From Schistosoma mansoni (taxonomy: Eukaryota > Platyhelminthes > Trematoda > Strigeidida > Schistosomatidae): DNA of 64,000 nt. Position 1 is the stretch's first letter; each line of letters starts with the position of its first letter. Shown one piece after another: positions 11,363 through 23,900 of the stretch. The stretch spans positions 17,309,749 through 17,373,748 of the forward strand of contig NC_031495.1 of the NCBI RefSeq assembly GCF_000237925.1. The letters are read 5' to 3'. Below the pieces are notes generated by a model. The model ran no database searches and had not been told where the DNA came from. It saw only the letters and a list, made by a program, of their open reading frames with translations. A program made the translations under genes and the position numbers.

Positions 11363-14300
11363 GGTGTGAATATACAGTGCAGGATGTAAGATGAAAGTAA
11401 TTCGGGAATAAATGCAGCATAAAATGCTTACAGTATCTGGAAAATAAGTAGAAGCAAATAGTAATTTAGTGTCCACAAGACTGATATTACTCAGGAAATA
11501 AAATAACTATTTTACTGTAGACAAGTTGAAGTAAAAATTAGTATACAACCAGGCTATTTTAAGAAACAGGACATCATGGTAAAATTAACATTGCATGATC
11601 ATATATGTAGAATACTAGGTTTTTATACCTATATATCTAGGATAGTACAATGCTAATCGTCTAAGATGCACTTCTTTTAAGTTAAAAACTGCCTGAGATA
11701 TGAATAATAATAGTATCTGAACTACCACTCACTGATCAAACATTGAATTTCCATCAGGTCAAAGCCTTAAATTAAATAGTGAAACGGTGACTCACTAATG
11801 CTCACATATTACACGAAACATAAAAGCCGCTAGTATAGGAATGTCAACCGTGCATTATATTTTAATAAAATCAATGAGTTCTAAGCAAAGTGTTCTACTA
11901 CGAGATTTTTGTACACCAACTTCATCTTGCATGACTTTGCCTAAATGTATTCACAGGAATACTGTGTAAGTTTTATTATTGATTACCTGTGATTACAAAC
12001 ACCAACAAAACGGTTCAATTTACTACAAAAGAGCGCCGACTGCAATTTCATCCGACTTAAAGGCCCATTTCATTCCAGAATTGCAGGGCCTTAATTCAAA
12101 TATACAAACTTCCGCCCATTATAACGCATGTGATAAATACCAAATATCTATATGGTAACGACACATAAATCTAAAGACTTGGATCTCTATACTTTGTTTC
12201 TTTGGATTATTACCAACCTGAACGGAATGGGAGTGCAGAAAGATAGAGATAAGAGCAACTTAAATATTACCAAATAAGTACTTCTGCAGCAGGACATGCG
12301 TTGAAAACTCAAAATTGAACTACGACGGCTCCGATCAACCCATCTAATCAGTTCACACTGGTTCAAATTTTCGGTGTGAAACTTATTTCAACTAGATGTG
12401 CACTTCAAAAGAGACGTTTATTTTCATTAGTTATTATTTGAATTATTTCTCACTTGGGTACCGAAACCTATCGTAGTTTTAGTTGGGCTTCTTTCGTTAA
12501 AGTAAAGGATATTTTTTCCTTCTTTGAATGATTTTCTACCACACTTTATATGTGGTTACATTACCTGGCGTAATAGTACCCAAATTCTGTTAAGTGTATT
12601 ACTAAAACCCAGCGGACTGACTGACTCATAAATATTCAGCATGGTTGGTAATGTTTCACACTTATTTATAGATTATATTGCACTCAGTTTGCAGAACTTT
12701 AAGGTTATAAAACACAAAGTCGTCAAATGACAGCGTGAAATGATCATTATTTTTATTGTGACTGATGTTAAGACCTTAATGATCGTGACTTATGGCAAAT
12801 ATGTATAAAGTAACAACCTGTAGCTTAAAATGTGAAAAAAGTGCTATAATCCACAATAGTAAAATGAGTGAAATTCTGTCTGAGAAAAACTCAGATCAAC
12901 CTCTGCAGAGAACGCTTGACCTTACAAATTCTTGGTGCACTGAATGATCAGTCTTTTCAGAAAATTAACACGAAATCGTTTCCACATTTACTCTCATACC
13001 GCAAGTAAGGTAATAGACTAGGTATATACATATTGCCTAGATTGTTACTCAACCTATACAAGAAAACTGAGAAATAAATATATGATTAAACTGCAGAACA
13101 ATATAAATACTTTAGACGAGTTGTTTTGGATTTAGCAAACATCGGTCAGGGCAAACTACAACAACATGAAATATGATTGTTACCAAAGTCATGAATCTTC
13201 TTAAAAGACTGGTGGCATATTTTCCAGGCTAAGAGAGACCTGTTTATATAAAACTTAGTAATTGGTGTGACTTGCTGCGCATCAGTTTAGAAATATTTTA
13301 AGATAGTGTTAAATCCGAAATTTCGATGGCATATACAAAATCATAACTACAAGTTACACTCCGAACCAGAGTAGCGTGTACAATACAGCAGTATTGTGGA
13401 AATAAATGTACTTTTCACCATATAAGTCAAGCTTTTTTATAACACTATAGTGTTCGATACATATACCGAGCAATAAATTTTGCTTTAAAAAAAGAAGTAA
13501 CTTAAGTGTTTTGGTTACAACTTCGATGAAGTACGGTAATATTACATATTTTCAGTAACAACTGGATAAACTAACCGGATTATGGCTCTAAGATGATCAT
13601 TTCGACTACCGCGCCTAAGGTTGGATTTAGATACAGTACAAAATGTAGGTAGTTACGCCCTTGAAGGTCAAACAACTGACCTGCTATTGGAGCGTAAGGC
13701 AAACGAGTAGACAACCTCAGTATTAAGTTGCAGAAAGTAGCCTAATTTTTTTGAACAGTGCTTAAACTCTAAAAATATCGGAAACCATTCAAATTTAGTG
13801 TTTAATTAATCCATCTACAATGTTAGCTGAACCATAAATAACTTCGAACCCCTCATTCGTATACTTAATCAGGTAACAGAAAGGATAAATGAATGATCTA
13901 ATATATAATACTTTTCCACCCGTATATTTAAAAAGTTATTCTTGCTTGACGGCTAGTGGTAACTGACGATAGTAAACATTATTATAATGATTCAACCTGT
14001 TAGTGCATGTATTAGAATCCATCTACCGTCACAAGTATCTTACAGAACATCAGGGATTCGGAATCCCGGAATAATCCAAGCAATTTTCAGTATTTACTCA
14101 AAAACTCATTTGATGAAGCTTTATATCGTTTACCCTTGAATAAATCCCTAAAGTAAATAATTTCATAAGTCTTCACTAACATTACTGGATATGTTCGAGT
14201 TAAACTATCTGGTATGAGATTCTAATTCAAAACTATCTCAGTCTAAAGCTTCTGAAATCACTGACTAACATCTAGTTCTTCCCCTTTAGATTCAAGCGCC

Positions 14301-17300
14301 TTAGGCGCACTTAACGGGTCTTCCACTCATTTTTCTTTTTTATTCTTCTCTGTTCAGGCGCTCCTACTCCTACGTTACAGAGCATGGTCCCCTAGTACCT
14401 AGAATACTTTATAACTAAACACGAACCGCTCAGGTCAAGCTCTGACTAAAGCCACTTGCCCTGGCATCATCATATCACATTTTTGTGAGCCATACTATGC
14501 ATACCTTATAATAAACAATCAGCTTAGTTCCCGTACACCTCAATGCACCAACCATTGTTAACATATGCGTTCGTGTTCCTTCATTTCTGACTTTTGGTTC
14601 AGCCAGCTTTAAGATTTTCGCATAAAAAGAAGTCTTGAAAAATGGAGTTACCGAACAGGGTTCAACCGAGCCTTCTGCGGTAAGGTTGCATTATATTTAG
14701 GACAACGAATCTCTCTCTTCTAAAGAATCCAAATATAAACAAAGAAATGTGTATTTAAATGTGAGAGCCTTTCTAGGCTCGTCGGCCGGTATTCATTATG
14801 TAACACTTGGAAGTCAGTAACGGTGAACGCAGTGAAGATACGACTAGTATTCTGATTTTACAACCTGCTACCAGTAGCACCTTCTATATACGAAGCTTTC
14901 CCCAACCAAATGAAATCAGAAGTCAGATGCGAAGAGATCGGAAAGATATATTTGATACGTTATCAATATATCGCGAAGCGTTTATTCTAAGCTAAGCTAG
15001 TGAACGTAGGAGCTGTGTCCTACGCTGGTTCGAAACGTGATCTGGTACGGATGCATGACCGAAAGCCTTCAGTTAAACAAGTCCACTTAAAACAACGCGG
15101 TCAGCATCCAATGTTGAACACTTAATGAGCTATTGATTTTGGGGATTTATTTACAGCTACAGCAGGAAGACTGAGTTCATAGCTGGGCCAATATTTCGAG
15201 GCTATTTTTCTTTAATTGGTTGTTGATTGGAAGTATAAGAATATAATTTCCGCTGAAGACTTGATTTCAAGTGTTCTAAGTTATCCACATCTTTACAATT
15301 TGAAAGTTAAATTTCTGACGCATACTAGGCAAAGCAAAATTCAATGAAAGTCAGGACGTCATCTGAGCTTCAGAAAACAGAAAGGTTTTCTAGATTGTTA
15401 AGTTTTGCATGTTTATTGAGCAGTGAAAGTCGAATAGGTAACCTAACACTAATCGCATGTGGAAACTGCTGACTTCTGATGGGTACGTACATACGGATGT
15501 CAGTACAGTGCTCAAGGCAAGATGTTTTGATAGCAAACCATCTGGAAAAAAATCCCTGCCAGCCACTACGATGTCAAATCAGGAAGTTGATTCTATTTGT
15601 CCGTTCGTGTCCTTATGATTCGTTCATGTCTTATGTTTAGGCATTTTCACTCCTGGTTCGATTAAGAACTGATTCTGTCCACCGAGACTGCTCACAAACG
15701 TTCGTTAAGCATCCCATCGTTTCTAAAAAGCAGAAAATCACGCTTTTATTTAAACAGTTAATATTGCTCGATTTGAACTACAAGTACGTTGCGGAACATA
15801 GAGAATACTGGGAAGACCAAAAATACGTTCACACGATACAATTGACTATTCTGGCCGTTTAAGATTTACATATACACTTTTTACAATGGTTTACATTTCG
15901 ATGCATGTCTCACAGTACTTTACAGACCTAGTCAGCAGGTCAGAGTAGAGGGTCATGTCTTACAAATACGTACTTACTGCAACATGGGGCAAGACATTAG
16001 TATACCACGGCCTTTGACGTAGTCGATAAACGATATTGTGAATGGTTCACAATAAAGTTTGTACAACCGTTCCAGTCAGTTCTGACTAGTTGATTACAGT
16101 TGTCAATCATGTATCTTGAGAAAGTTTAACTTCTTGGTCCTTTTGAAGTTGTCAGAATTTACCAGCAAGAAGCCTCTTCATGATAAACAATTTTCAACTA
16201 TAGTGTTTGCTCCAGAAAAATGCCAAATGTCTGAAGCTCACTGAGAAATGTAGGATTTTTTACACGTTTCACCAGTACGATTTGTTAATGGTTTCATCAA
16301 AGAACTAAGCTTTTATGAAAATTTAGCACCCTGAAGAGGACTTAAAGTCAAATTGTGATTGTCAATTTAAAGCACTTCAGGATATCCGTCATCTCGTTTC
16401 GCAACTAAAGAATGCTTTAATGGTCAAAGATACTTAAGAAAACGTTCAATCAGCGGGTCCACTTTTTGTAATTCTGTGTGTTCCTAGTAATGTCGTGTTG
16501 CCAAAGTCTTTTGATTACTAGGTTCAGATATCCAAGTTGCTTTCCTTCGTCTCAAATTCCAGTCGGACTATAGTCAGTATGTGTCTAAAAAAGCAATATC
16601 ATGAAATACATAACTGATGAACACTTGCAAGATTTACTGAGTGTCTACCAGTCTAAGCGGTATGCATATAGATTCGGAAGGATAAAATGGGGTAAATGAT
16701 TGTTCTGGCGTTACATTCTTCATACACTGGAGCTTGTTCACACGTTAATTAGACTGATTTAAAAATGCGGCACTAAGTTTCAAGGTATATATCAAGTTGG
16801 TGCTATGCGTCGAGGTTGAGTAACATCAAGATTTTCAACATTGGCCGCAGGATATCAATCCCTATTCCTCTAAAGAGTGTATGCAGTAAAAAAACTCACT
16901 GGCTAATTGAGTGACAGACTGTCCATGAGTCCAACGCGAGATCGAATTCTCTCTACTTAATTTCATTTTTCAGGAACTAATAGGCGGGCCCTTAACAATA
17001 AAGATTGTCTTATATAATTATGATGTGATGTGTAACAATGTTGCAGATACATGGTGATCATGAGGTTGATTTGCTAAGTTCAATGAACATGTTGAAAAAG
17101 CCGGTCACGGATATGTTTGCTCATAATGTTTATAGACTATATTTAGATGATATGCCATCCCAAAATCTTTGTTTTACAAAATGAAAGACAACATCTTTGA
17201 GATGACCGTGATCGAGGCGAACGTTCGCCCTGACACCGGATATTTGCAACAAATGTTTTTCGTCTCTGACTACAGTTTCTTCTAACACATGTCAGTACCT

Positions 17301-18106
17301 CGAAGTGGTCTACTAGAATTTCACTGGGTGAAATATCTAAACAAAGCTGAAGATAGTTCAATTTATTATATCACGAGATGTTACTTAACTTGATTATGAA
17401 GATATTTTCGCTAATGATTCGCTTTTAGGAGCATTGTCGATTTAATAGATGTTAACGTGGAACCTCACACCATGTACGAAACAATATTCAACATGTAAGG
17501 TGTATTCATGGTTGTGTAAATCCAACCGTCTCTTTAGACTGTAATGGAATTCGACAACCTTTAGAATGCATGTCAAAATTATTTTCAATCATTATAACTT
17601 AAAGTACTGATCTTAAAAAAATAGCAGAAACCAATCGTCCAATCCAGAACACACAATATTAGTCACAGATGAATTTATCGACTCGTAAAGGCAATAAATA
17701 ACTGTGAACATACGCAGCGTCTTGAAAGATGAACCTGCAAACAATGACGCGGACCTGACACTCGAATCGATCTTACTTGAACAAACATTTTATTACTCAT
17801 AAAATTCTCTAAAATATGCATGTGATGTTTAGTCCGGACTATTTTAAATTACGAGACTTACATCCAGAAAACGAGTTCTGGTGACCTCCAGAGTCCTCAC
17901 TGTGCAAAGCACATAACTCATCTCCTCAGGACACAACTAATGTATCTCCATAAACTTCTACCATGAAATATAAGGAGAATCATATATCATTGGGAAATTG
18001 CTCCTGGAATAAATTTTCAAAGATATAGAACTGAAGCACACATTTCTAACCAAGATGTCAACTGAATTTCTAGATTGTAGAGCACAGGCCTGAACCAACC
18101 ACCATC
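11363..18106. other. 6.7 kb with no recognised gene
   Basis: I see no exon with clear family similarity on either strand; the longest frames (for example 14807-14995 and 17143-17361) have no flanking splice signals or domain I know. The first half is very AT-rich. About 14.3-16.5 kb is less so and has patches that could be old repeat remnants, including a B-box-like GGTTCGAAAC at about 15030, but I cannot classify them. Confidence 0.4.
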
Positions 18107-18267
18107 AAAATGTTTGGAGATATTCCTCACTGCAATTTCAAAAATAAGTTTCTAGACCTATGGTATGCTCGAATGTTTGAGATCAAGATTTTTAAACGTT
18201 CAAAGTGTTTAAATTCACTTAGTATTGTTTGTTTGAATCTTCCCATCGATGTGTTAGGACTGCAACT
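18107..18267 (+). repeat. 161-bp direct repeat, left copy (repeated across the gap)
   Basis: A 161-bp segment starting aaaatgtttggagatatt is repeated at 19353-19513 without visible change (offset 1246). The second copy begins exactly at the first base after the 200-N gap, so it is the end of the next contig. This is either an unresolved contig overlap or a real tandem duplication. Confidence 0.9.
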
Positions 18268-18797
18268 ATATCGACAATGTACTTACTTCTGAAACATGTA
18301 AGATAGTTCAAACAGTTATACAACGTACTTCTGCATCCGACGAAAAAAGATCACAACAATCACTCAATGATTGGGCGCCAGTGAACTGGTCAGTATCCAA
18401 CTGTTAAGGCAGATGAAGTAGTCGTTATTGTACAGTTCTTTCTATTTAAAGTTGATTTCATTCGTTACAACGTATGTCATCTACATGAAACCAGTAAATA
18501 ACCATGACCATTACTATTAAGATCGTTTGATTTAGGTACCCATTAAACACTAACACAATGACGATTCAATAAATTGGTCGTAATGAACAACAGTTATTTA
18601 CTGAATGGGTGATTTAACTAACCTTTCTTCAATTCCTCTGTTTCTTAATAAAATGTCCTACTTAGTAGCGGTCACTTCCTAGTTCTTGACTGTGTATATT
18701 TGTTGTATAAATAAACTACTTTATAGGAGTTTAGCGTATTTTTCACTTTCATAATTCCCGTTTTTTCTATTTTTTTGTTCACATTCATTATTATAGT

Positions 18798-19152
18798 GAC
18801 GACATCAGGTTTATCAATGGATGGCTTTATGGCAGAATCCGGTGATGATATAACTATTACTAGTCCACATAATGGTTATTTTTTAAAATCTAGGACCGTA
18901 GCTGGTCTGCCTAGTTCTGTAACAGGTCTTCGACCAGTTGGCTTACCACCACATCATCCTTATCATCATCATCATTACAAAAGTAGTAGTTCAGCGATGA
19001 GGCGTGGACGTACTAGTACTCCAGCACCAGCTACAGGTGGTAGTGGTATGGGTTATTTAACTGATCCTGATCTACTAGATATTGATGCTTATCCGTCTGT
19101 ACAAAGTTGGTTAAGGCCTATTGCATCATCATCGAAATATGAAAAGTCTTTC
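18798..19152 (+). CDS. Putative exon, Gly/Ser/His-rich, cut by the assembly gap
   Basis: An open frame of about 118 codons follows a good acceptor (pyrimidine-rich tract, ..ttattatag at 18797) and runs into the N gap at 19153. The peptide has SMDGFMAESGDDITITSPHN near its start, then PPHHPYHHHHY (residues about 60-70), a Ser-rich patch, RRGRTSTPAPATGG, and an acidic LTDPDLLDIDAYP before VQSWLRPIASSSKYEKSF. Low-complexity runs mixed with structured-looking acidic segments suggest a disordered part of a larger regulatory or scaffold protein, but I do not recognise it. The residues after the gap belong to the 161-bp repeat, not to this protein. GC content and codon use look more coding than the neighbouring DNA. 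Confidence 0.5.
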
Positions 19153-19352
19153 NNNNNNNNNNNNNNNNNNNNNNNNNNNNNNNNNNNNNNNNNNNNNNNN
19201 NNNNNNNNNNNNNNNNNNNNNNNNNNNNNNNNNNNNNNNNNNNNNNNNNNNNNNNNNNNNNNNNNNNNNNNNNNNNNNNNNNNNNNNNNNNNNNNNNNNN
19301 NNNNNNNNNNNNNNNNNNNNNNNNNNNNNNNNNNNNNNNNNNNNNNNNNNNN
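19153..19352. other. Assembly gap (200 N)
   Basis: Exactly 200 N. The same size recurs at 57714-57913, so it is a placeholder of unknown true length between contigs. Confidence 1.
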
Positions 19353-19513
19353 AAAATGTTTGGAGATATTCCTCACTGCAATTTCAAAAATAAGTTTCTA
19401 GACCTATGGTATGCTCGAATGTTTGAGATCAAGATTTTTAAACGTTCAAAGTGTTTAAATTCACTTAGTATTGTTTGTTTGAATCTTCCCATCGATGTGT
19501 TAGGACTGCAACT
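19353..19513 (+). repeat. 161-bp direct repeat, right copy
   Basis: The copy of 18107-18267 that opens the second contig. After it the sequence departs from the left copy and enters the palindrome-bearing stretch at about 19580. Confidence 0.9.
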
Positions 19514-19579
19514 GGTCAGTCTCTAATTGGCATATGTGCATACTGCCTCGATATAGCCTTGATTCACAAGCATGATAAG

Positions 19580-19634
19580 CAAAGATGGATAGTGGCTAGC
19601 AGTGGATTCCACTGCTAGCCACTATCCATCTTTG
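19580..19634. repeat. Perfect palindrome, 27-nt arms, 1-nt centre
   Basis: Arms 19580-19606 and 19608-19634 are exact reverse complements around a single t at 19607; the centre reads agtggattccact. It lies 67 bp after the end of the repeated contig edge. Such a perfect, loop-less palindrome is unstable in DNA and is also a typical product of fold-back chimeric reads. Confidence 0.92.
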
Positions 19635-20938
19635 TTCAAAGTGTTTGTATGAAGAAGTCTATCTTCCCATATAATGTTGCTTCGAACGCACGAGACATGT
19701 GTAATTGTATACTGCAATCATGAACTGTGCCTAAACTTACTACATTAAGATAGATCTATTTGAAAAACACCATCGGATAGCTACCTGAGTATAAATGGGA
19801 CAATTGGTAATGTCAAACCACGTAATTGACCACCATTAGGAAGTTTAGCCCCACCTGCTATTGCGTAGTCATGTAATATTATTACCAGTCCAGTAACGTA
19901 AACTGTAGAAACCGACGGTGCAAAGTAACACAACAGTTCTCATCATGTTGTTGGACTTCATCGAACTTATGAATCGATCGATATTGAGTAAAGCCACTAA
20001 TAATAACTGAAGTTAGACCACCACCGAAGACTAAGAAAAGCTGGGTGACCGATTTGTCGAAGCATTGAACCTCTTAGTGGTGCACATCCACGATCTCGAA
20101 CGCGGGGCTCAGACGTATCTCACGGACCGGTGTACTCCTTCGCTTTTGCATGAAATGCACCAGTTAAAATTGGAAGTTTTGCAATAATACTGTTAGACTG
20201 TACACAACACCAAGATACTCATATGACTACTTTGTGTATCTTAACCACCAGATAATAACCTAGGTTAAGAACGGTCTATCAACCGATGACAGCTTTCACC
20301 CAGTCGTATATGTTTTCAGTAGACATGACTTTACCAAGATATCTTAAAACTAACCTACACCTTCGATAAATTTAAGGATTATTATGTTGAACTAATTGAA
20401 AATATATTTTAATAGACATTACAAACACTCCGTTTTTCTTGAAACAAGGTAAGTATAAACACATAAGCAGTCTACTCAACAAAAATAAATAAATAACACC
20501 ATTCATAGAAAGATAGGAAGCTTTGTACATGTATCACTGAATAGTCATGTTACATACTAACTGCAATCAACATCATACCAAAATGATTTCGGTACAAAAC
20601 GTAGTACCTAAAAAACTTCAGTACAAAAACACTTGGTTTCAAAACAAACTATAATGAACACAATACGTATAAAAATGTCAGGGAAATGACAATTGCATGG
20701 CTGTAAAAATTTTGAAAATGAAGTTTGCAGACGACTTGAAATAAAATACCATGTCAATAAATTAAAAAAAAACACTTTTATTGTCGTGTAACACACTTGG
20801 GAATAACATCGGGTGAATAAAAAGATCACATTTCACGAGGTAGCGCATAACATAACCTCTGAGAAACTATTTGCTGATAAATAATAAGGAATGAAATAGT
20901 GAAATAAGTCGAAACCAACACAGTTTTAATATTGACAA
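19635..20938. other. Non-coding stretch and VMP1 3' flank
   Basis: No gene seen. The minus-strand 3' untranslated region of VMP1 begins at 20938; an AATAAA on the minus strand at about 20782-20777 is a reasonable polyadenylation signal. Confidence 0.5.
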
Positions 20939-23900
20939 TTATTCATCTTTACTATGTATTTCTCCTTCTGCAAGTCGCCGCCACTCACATAATCTACGAT
21001 GATAACTTCTTGCAAGCGCATGAATAATAGATACGAAAAATGAAAGTATAAGTCCAGTAATAAGGACAAATAACACAAACTGAAGCCAACTTTGTTGCTA
21101 AAATTCATTTGAAAAGAAAGTGAGGGAACAATGAAATATTTTAAATTACTTTACAAAAAGTGTTTGAAAAAATCATCTATAGAAACATATTTATTGAAGC
21201 ACACAAAGTATAAAATATTTGAGTTTTTCACAATGATTTATGACAAAGTTTGCTTCCATAGACTAACGATGGAAGAGTGCATGATAAAAAATATCACTTA
21301 TGTCCATGAATACACGAACACAGTTGTACGTGAGTTGCATCCAATTATTACTCTACGGTGAGTCAACAGAAATGCAATATCTGATAGGAATTGTTCTGCT
21401 CCAAGATATTAATATGAGTAGGGAGGCTACGTAATTGGATTCGACTTTAATAATCAACACGCAACACCACCCGCTCGAACATGTTAGTCTCAAGAAGACA
21501 GGTGGAAAAATTTGAATTTAGAGTGGGATCGATGACATTTATTGTTACGCAATAATTAACTGATTTGTTGAGCATCTGATGTTTAAAAATAAATCTCATG
21601 AAACCCACTCAATATAAGCCTTGTTAATCTACACCTAAAACTGCTATAACTGCATCGCCAACTGTTATGTCTGGTCTTCGCTATTTATGTCAGAATCACC
21701 AATTACTTATACTTGTAAAACAAGGAACCACTGCAATTGTCACGACGCGAAGTAAGAACACCAATACTGGTACAAGTGAAGATTTATTAACCACAAAACA
21801 CGACAACCCTAGTCGAAGACACATTCATTTATACAGTGAATGTACACCCATTTTGACTACTAATTAGGATGAAGTCACATGTATGAAAAATATCAAGAGT
21901 TATAGAAAATCACATGCTACGTGTCATGCAGAGCCTAGTTCATATTAATTGAATACAAGAATATAGTATCTTGAACAAACACACTCAGATTAATATTATA
22001 CCAAATAAAATATCACACTGGCAAACAAAACAAATACCACGCTGAGTAACTATCCCATCGAATTAAAAACGGAATGTTAAACAAAAATCACGACGAGAAA
22101 AAAAGTGTAATTTTGCTTTTTAATCCCGTCATATCAACAACGAACTAAAGATATGTTAATTTTTCCTTTAATAATCAAGTACACATAAACAATCTAATCC
22201 ATGAACATGCTGTAGATGTTAGATCCCCAGAATTCATTTAGTAAATGCCTTATTTTTTGTAATTCTATTTTAGAAATTTAAATTTCTTGTTTTCGCGCCA
22301 AAAGCACTCATTTTCATCTTCATATCGTACTTCCCACTTGGGAGGATCTTAGACGTTATTGGTTCGTTGTCTCTCTTAGTATGTTATTTTGTAACATTTT
22401 CCAAGGACATTTTCATGCTGTATATATACGCTTGAGTTGTGCTTACCGTTGTTGTTCGTGCCTTTGGCTGCTTGTGGAATATACTTCCCTCCTCTGAATT
22501 TAGACTTCTCTTTCTAGTTAGCGGGGCTGGAAAGCATCGGAATAGTTAGCTGATTTGGTTATTGTGTCACTGAGTATTCATTCTGTTTGTAGATCAGGTG
22601 AACTCGTAATCTCTTCAAACATAGCAGAAAATAAGGTGGTGTACGATACATATTAACCAACAAGTGCGTTAAATATACCGAGTGAGAGTTAAGGGTTTAT
22701 TGTGCATAAATATTTCAAGTTTAAAATACTTCGTAATTTAACAAATAGATCTCTTATAGGTGTCATTATCACGGTTTGACTTGATAATTTCTCTGAAGAA
22801 ATGGTTTACAAGCAGTCATGAAACGTCAGAAAGTTTAAAAATTTAATTTTTCTACTTATTGGGATAATACAAATATATTAATTTTATAAAGAAATCTATA
22901 TTAATAATAAAATTAATTCTAATAGCAAACCACTACTAACTGGATTAAAGGGTAGTTCATATTACTTACTCCATTAAATTCTTTATTGTGTAGACTAGCT
23001 TTTTGTTGGTGCAAATATTCAAGAAATGGAGATTGTAACTGTTTACCATACACTGGAATACGACTGAAATTGTTTAAAAATGATGGAAAAAAAACTAAAC
23101 ATGTTAAACAAGTTTATTTTTTGAAAAACACATGTTGGTATAGAACAACAGTTTGACAATTTTTAATTTGGTATATACGAGAGAACAGACAAACAACAGT
23201 TTTATGAATCCAGAAAAATCTACCAACAAAAATAACTTTCACTCAAAACGGTTTGCACGTTAGTTTGTTTAATTTAATACATAGGAACCCGTTTCAGATT
23301 GCACTGTTCGAAACATGGTTAGAGCTAGAAGATAAATATACATCAGTCAATAACTTATTACTAAATGAAATATAAAACCCCTCGTATTTAATTATATTGA
23401 CCAATCGAGTACATTTGGAAGTAGTGAGTTATATAAATGATTCATGAAGCTCTACTAAGAGGCGAAGACTCAAATCGTCTAAAACGTGCGAAACAACGTT
23501 TCTAACCTAAAACAAATGTGCACACAAACAATTTATATACCTTTTTATTGCACTAAGATTAAATTGATCCATATAAATTACGAAAATCACTTTGTTATTT
23601 CTGTAGTAAGATACCTCCCATTTGCACTCTTTATTCAATAATTTTGAAAAATAATAGTGTCCACTTATTATTTTGTGTGATTGGAGTACAGTTGCCTAGA
23701 TTGTTTAACTCGTCTGAAAACTTATTGGTATTAGGTCTAACAAAACAATCTCATTAAAATTGATGAGCATAAAAAATAACAGATAATTCTAATAACGTCG
23801 CAGATAAAAATGCATTCCACAAGTTGCTATCATAATACAAGAAAGTAGGAGCAAAATGCTTTACAATTAGTCACAAGATAAATTCTTACAAAATACTACA

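Noticed and set aside
19089-19401. Open frames crossing the first gap
   Set aside because: They consist mostly of N-derived unknown residues; the part after the gap is the 161-bp repeat.
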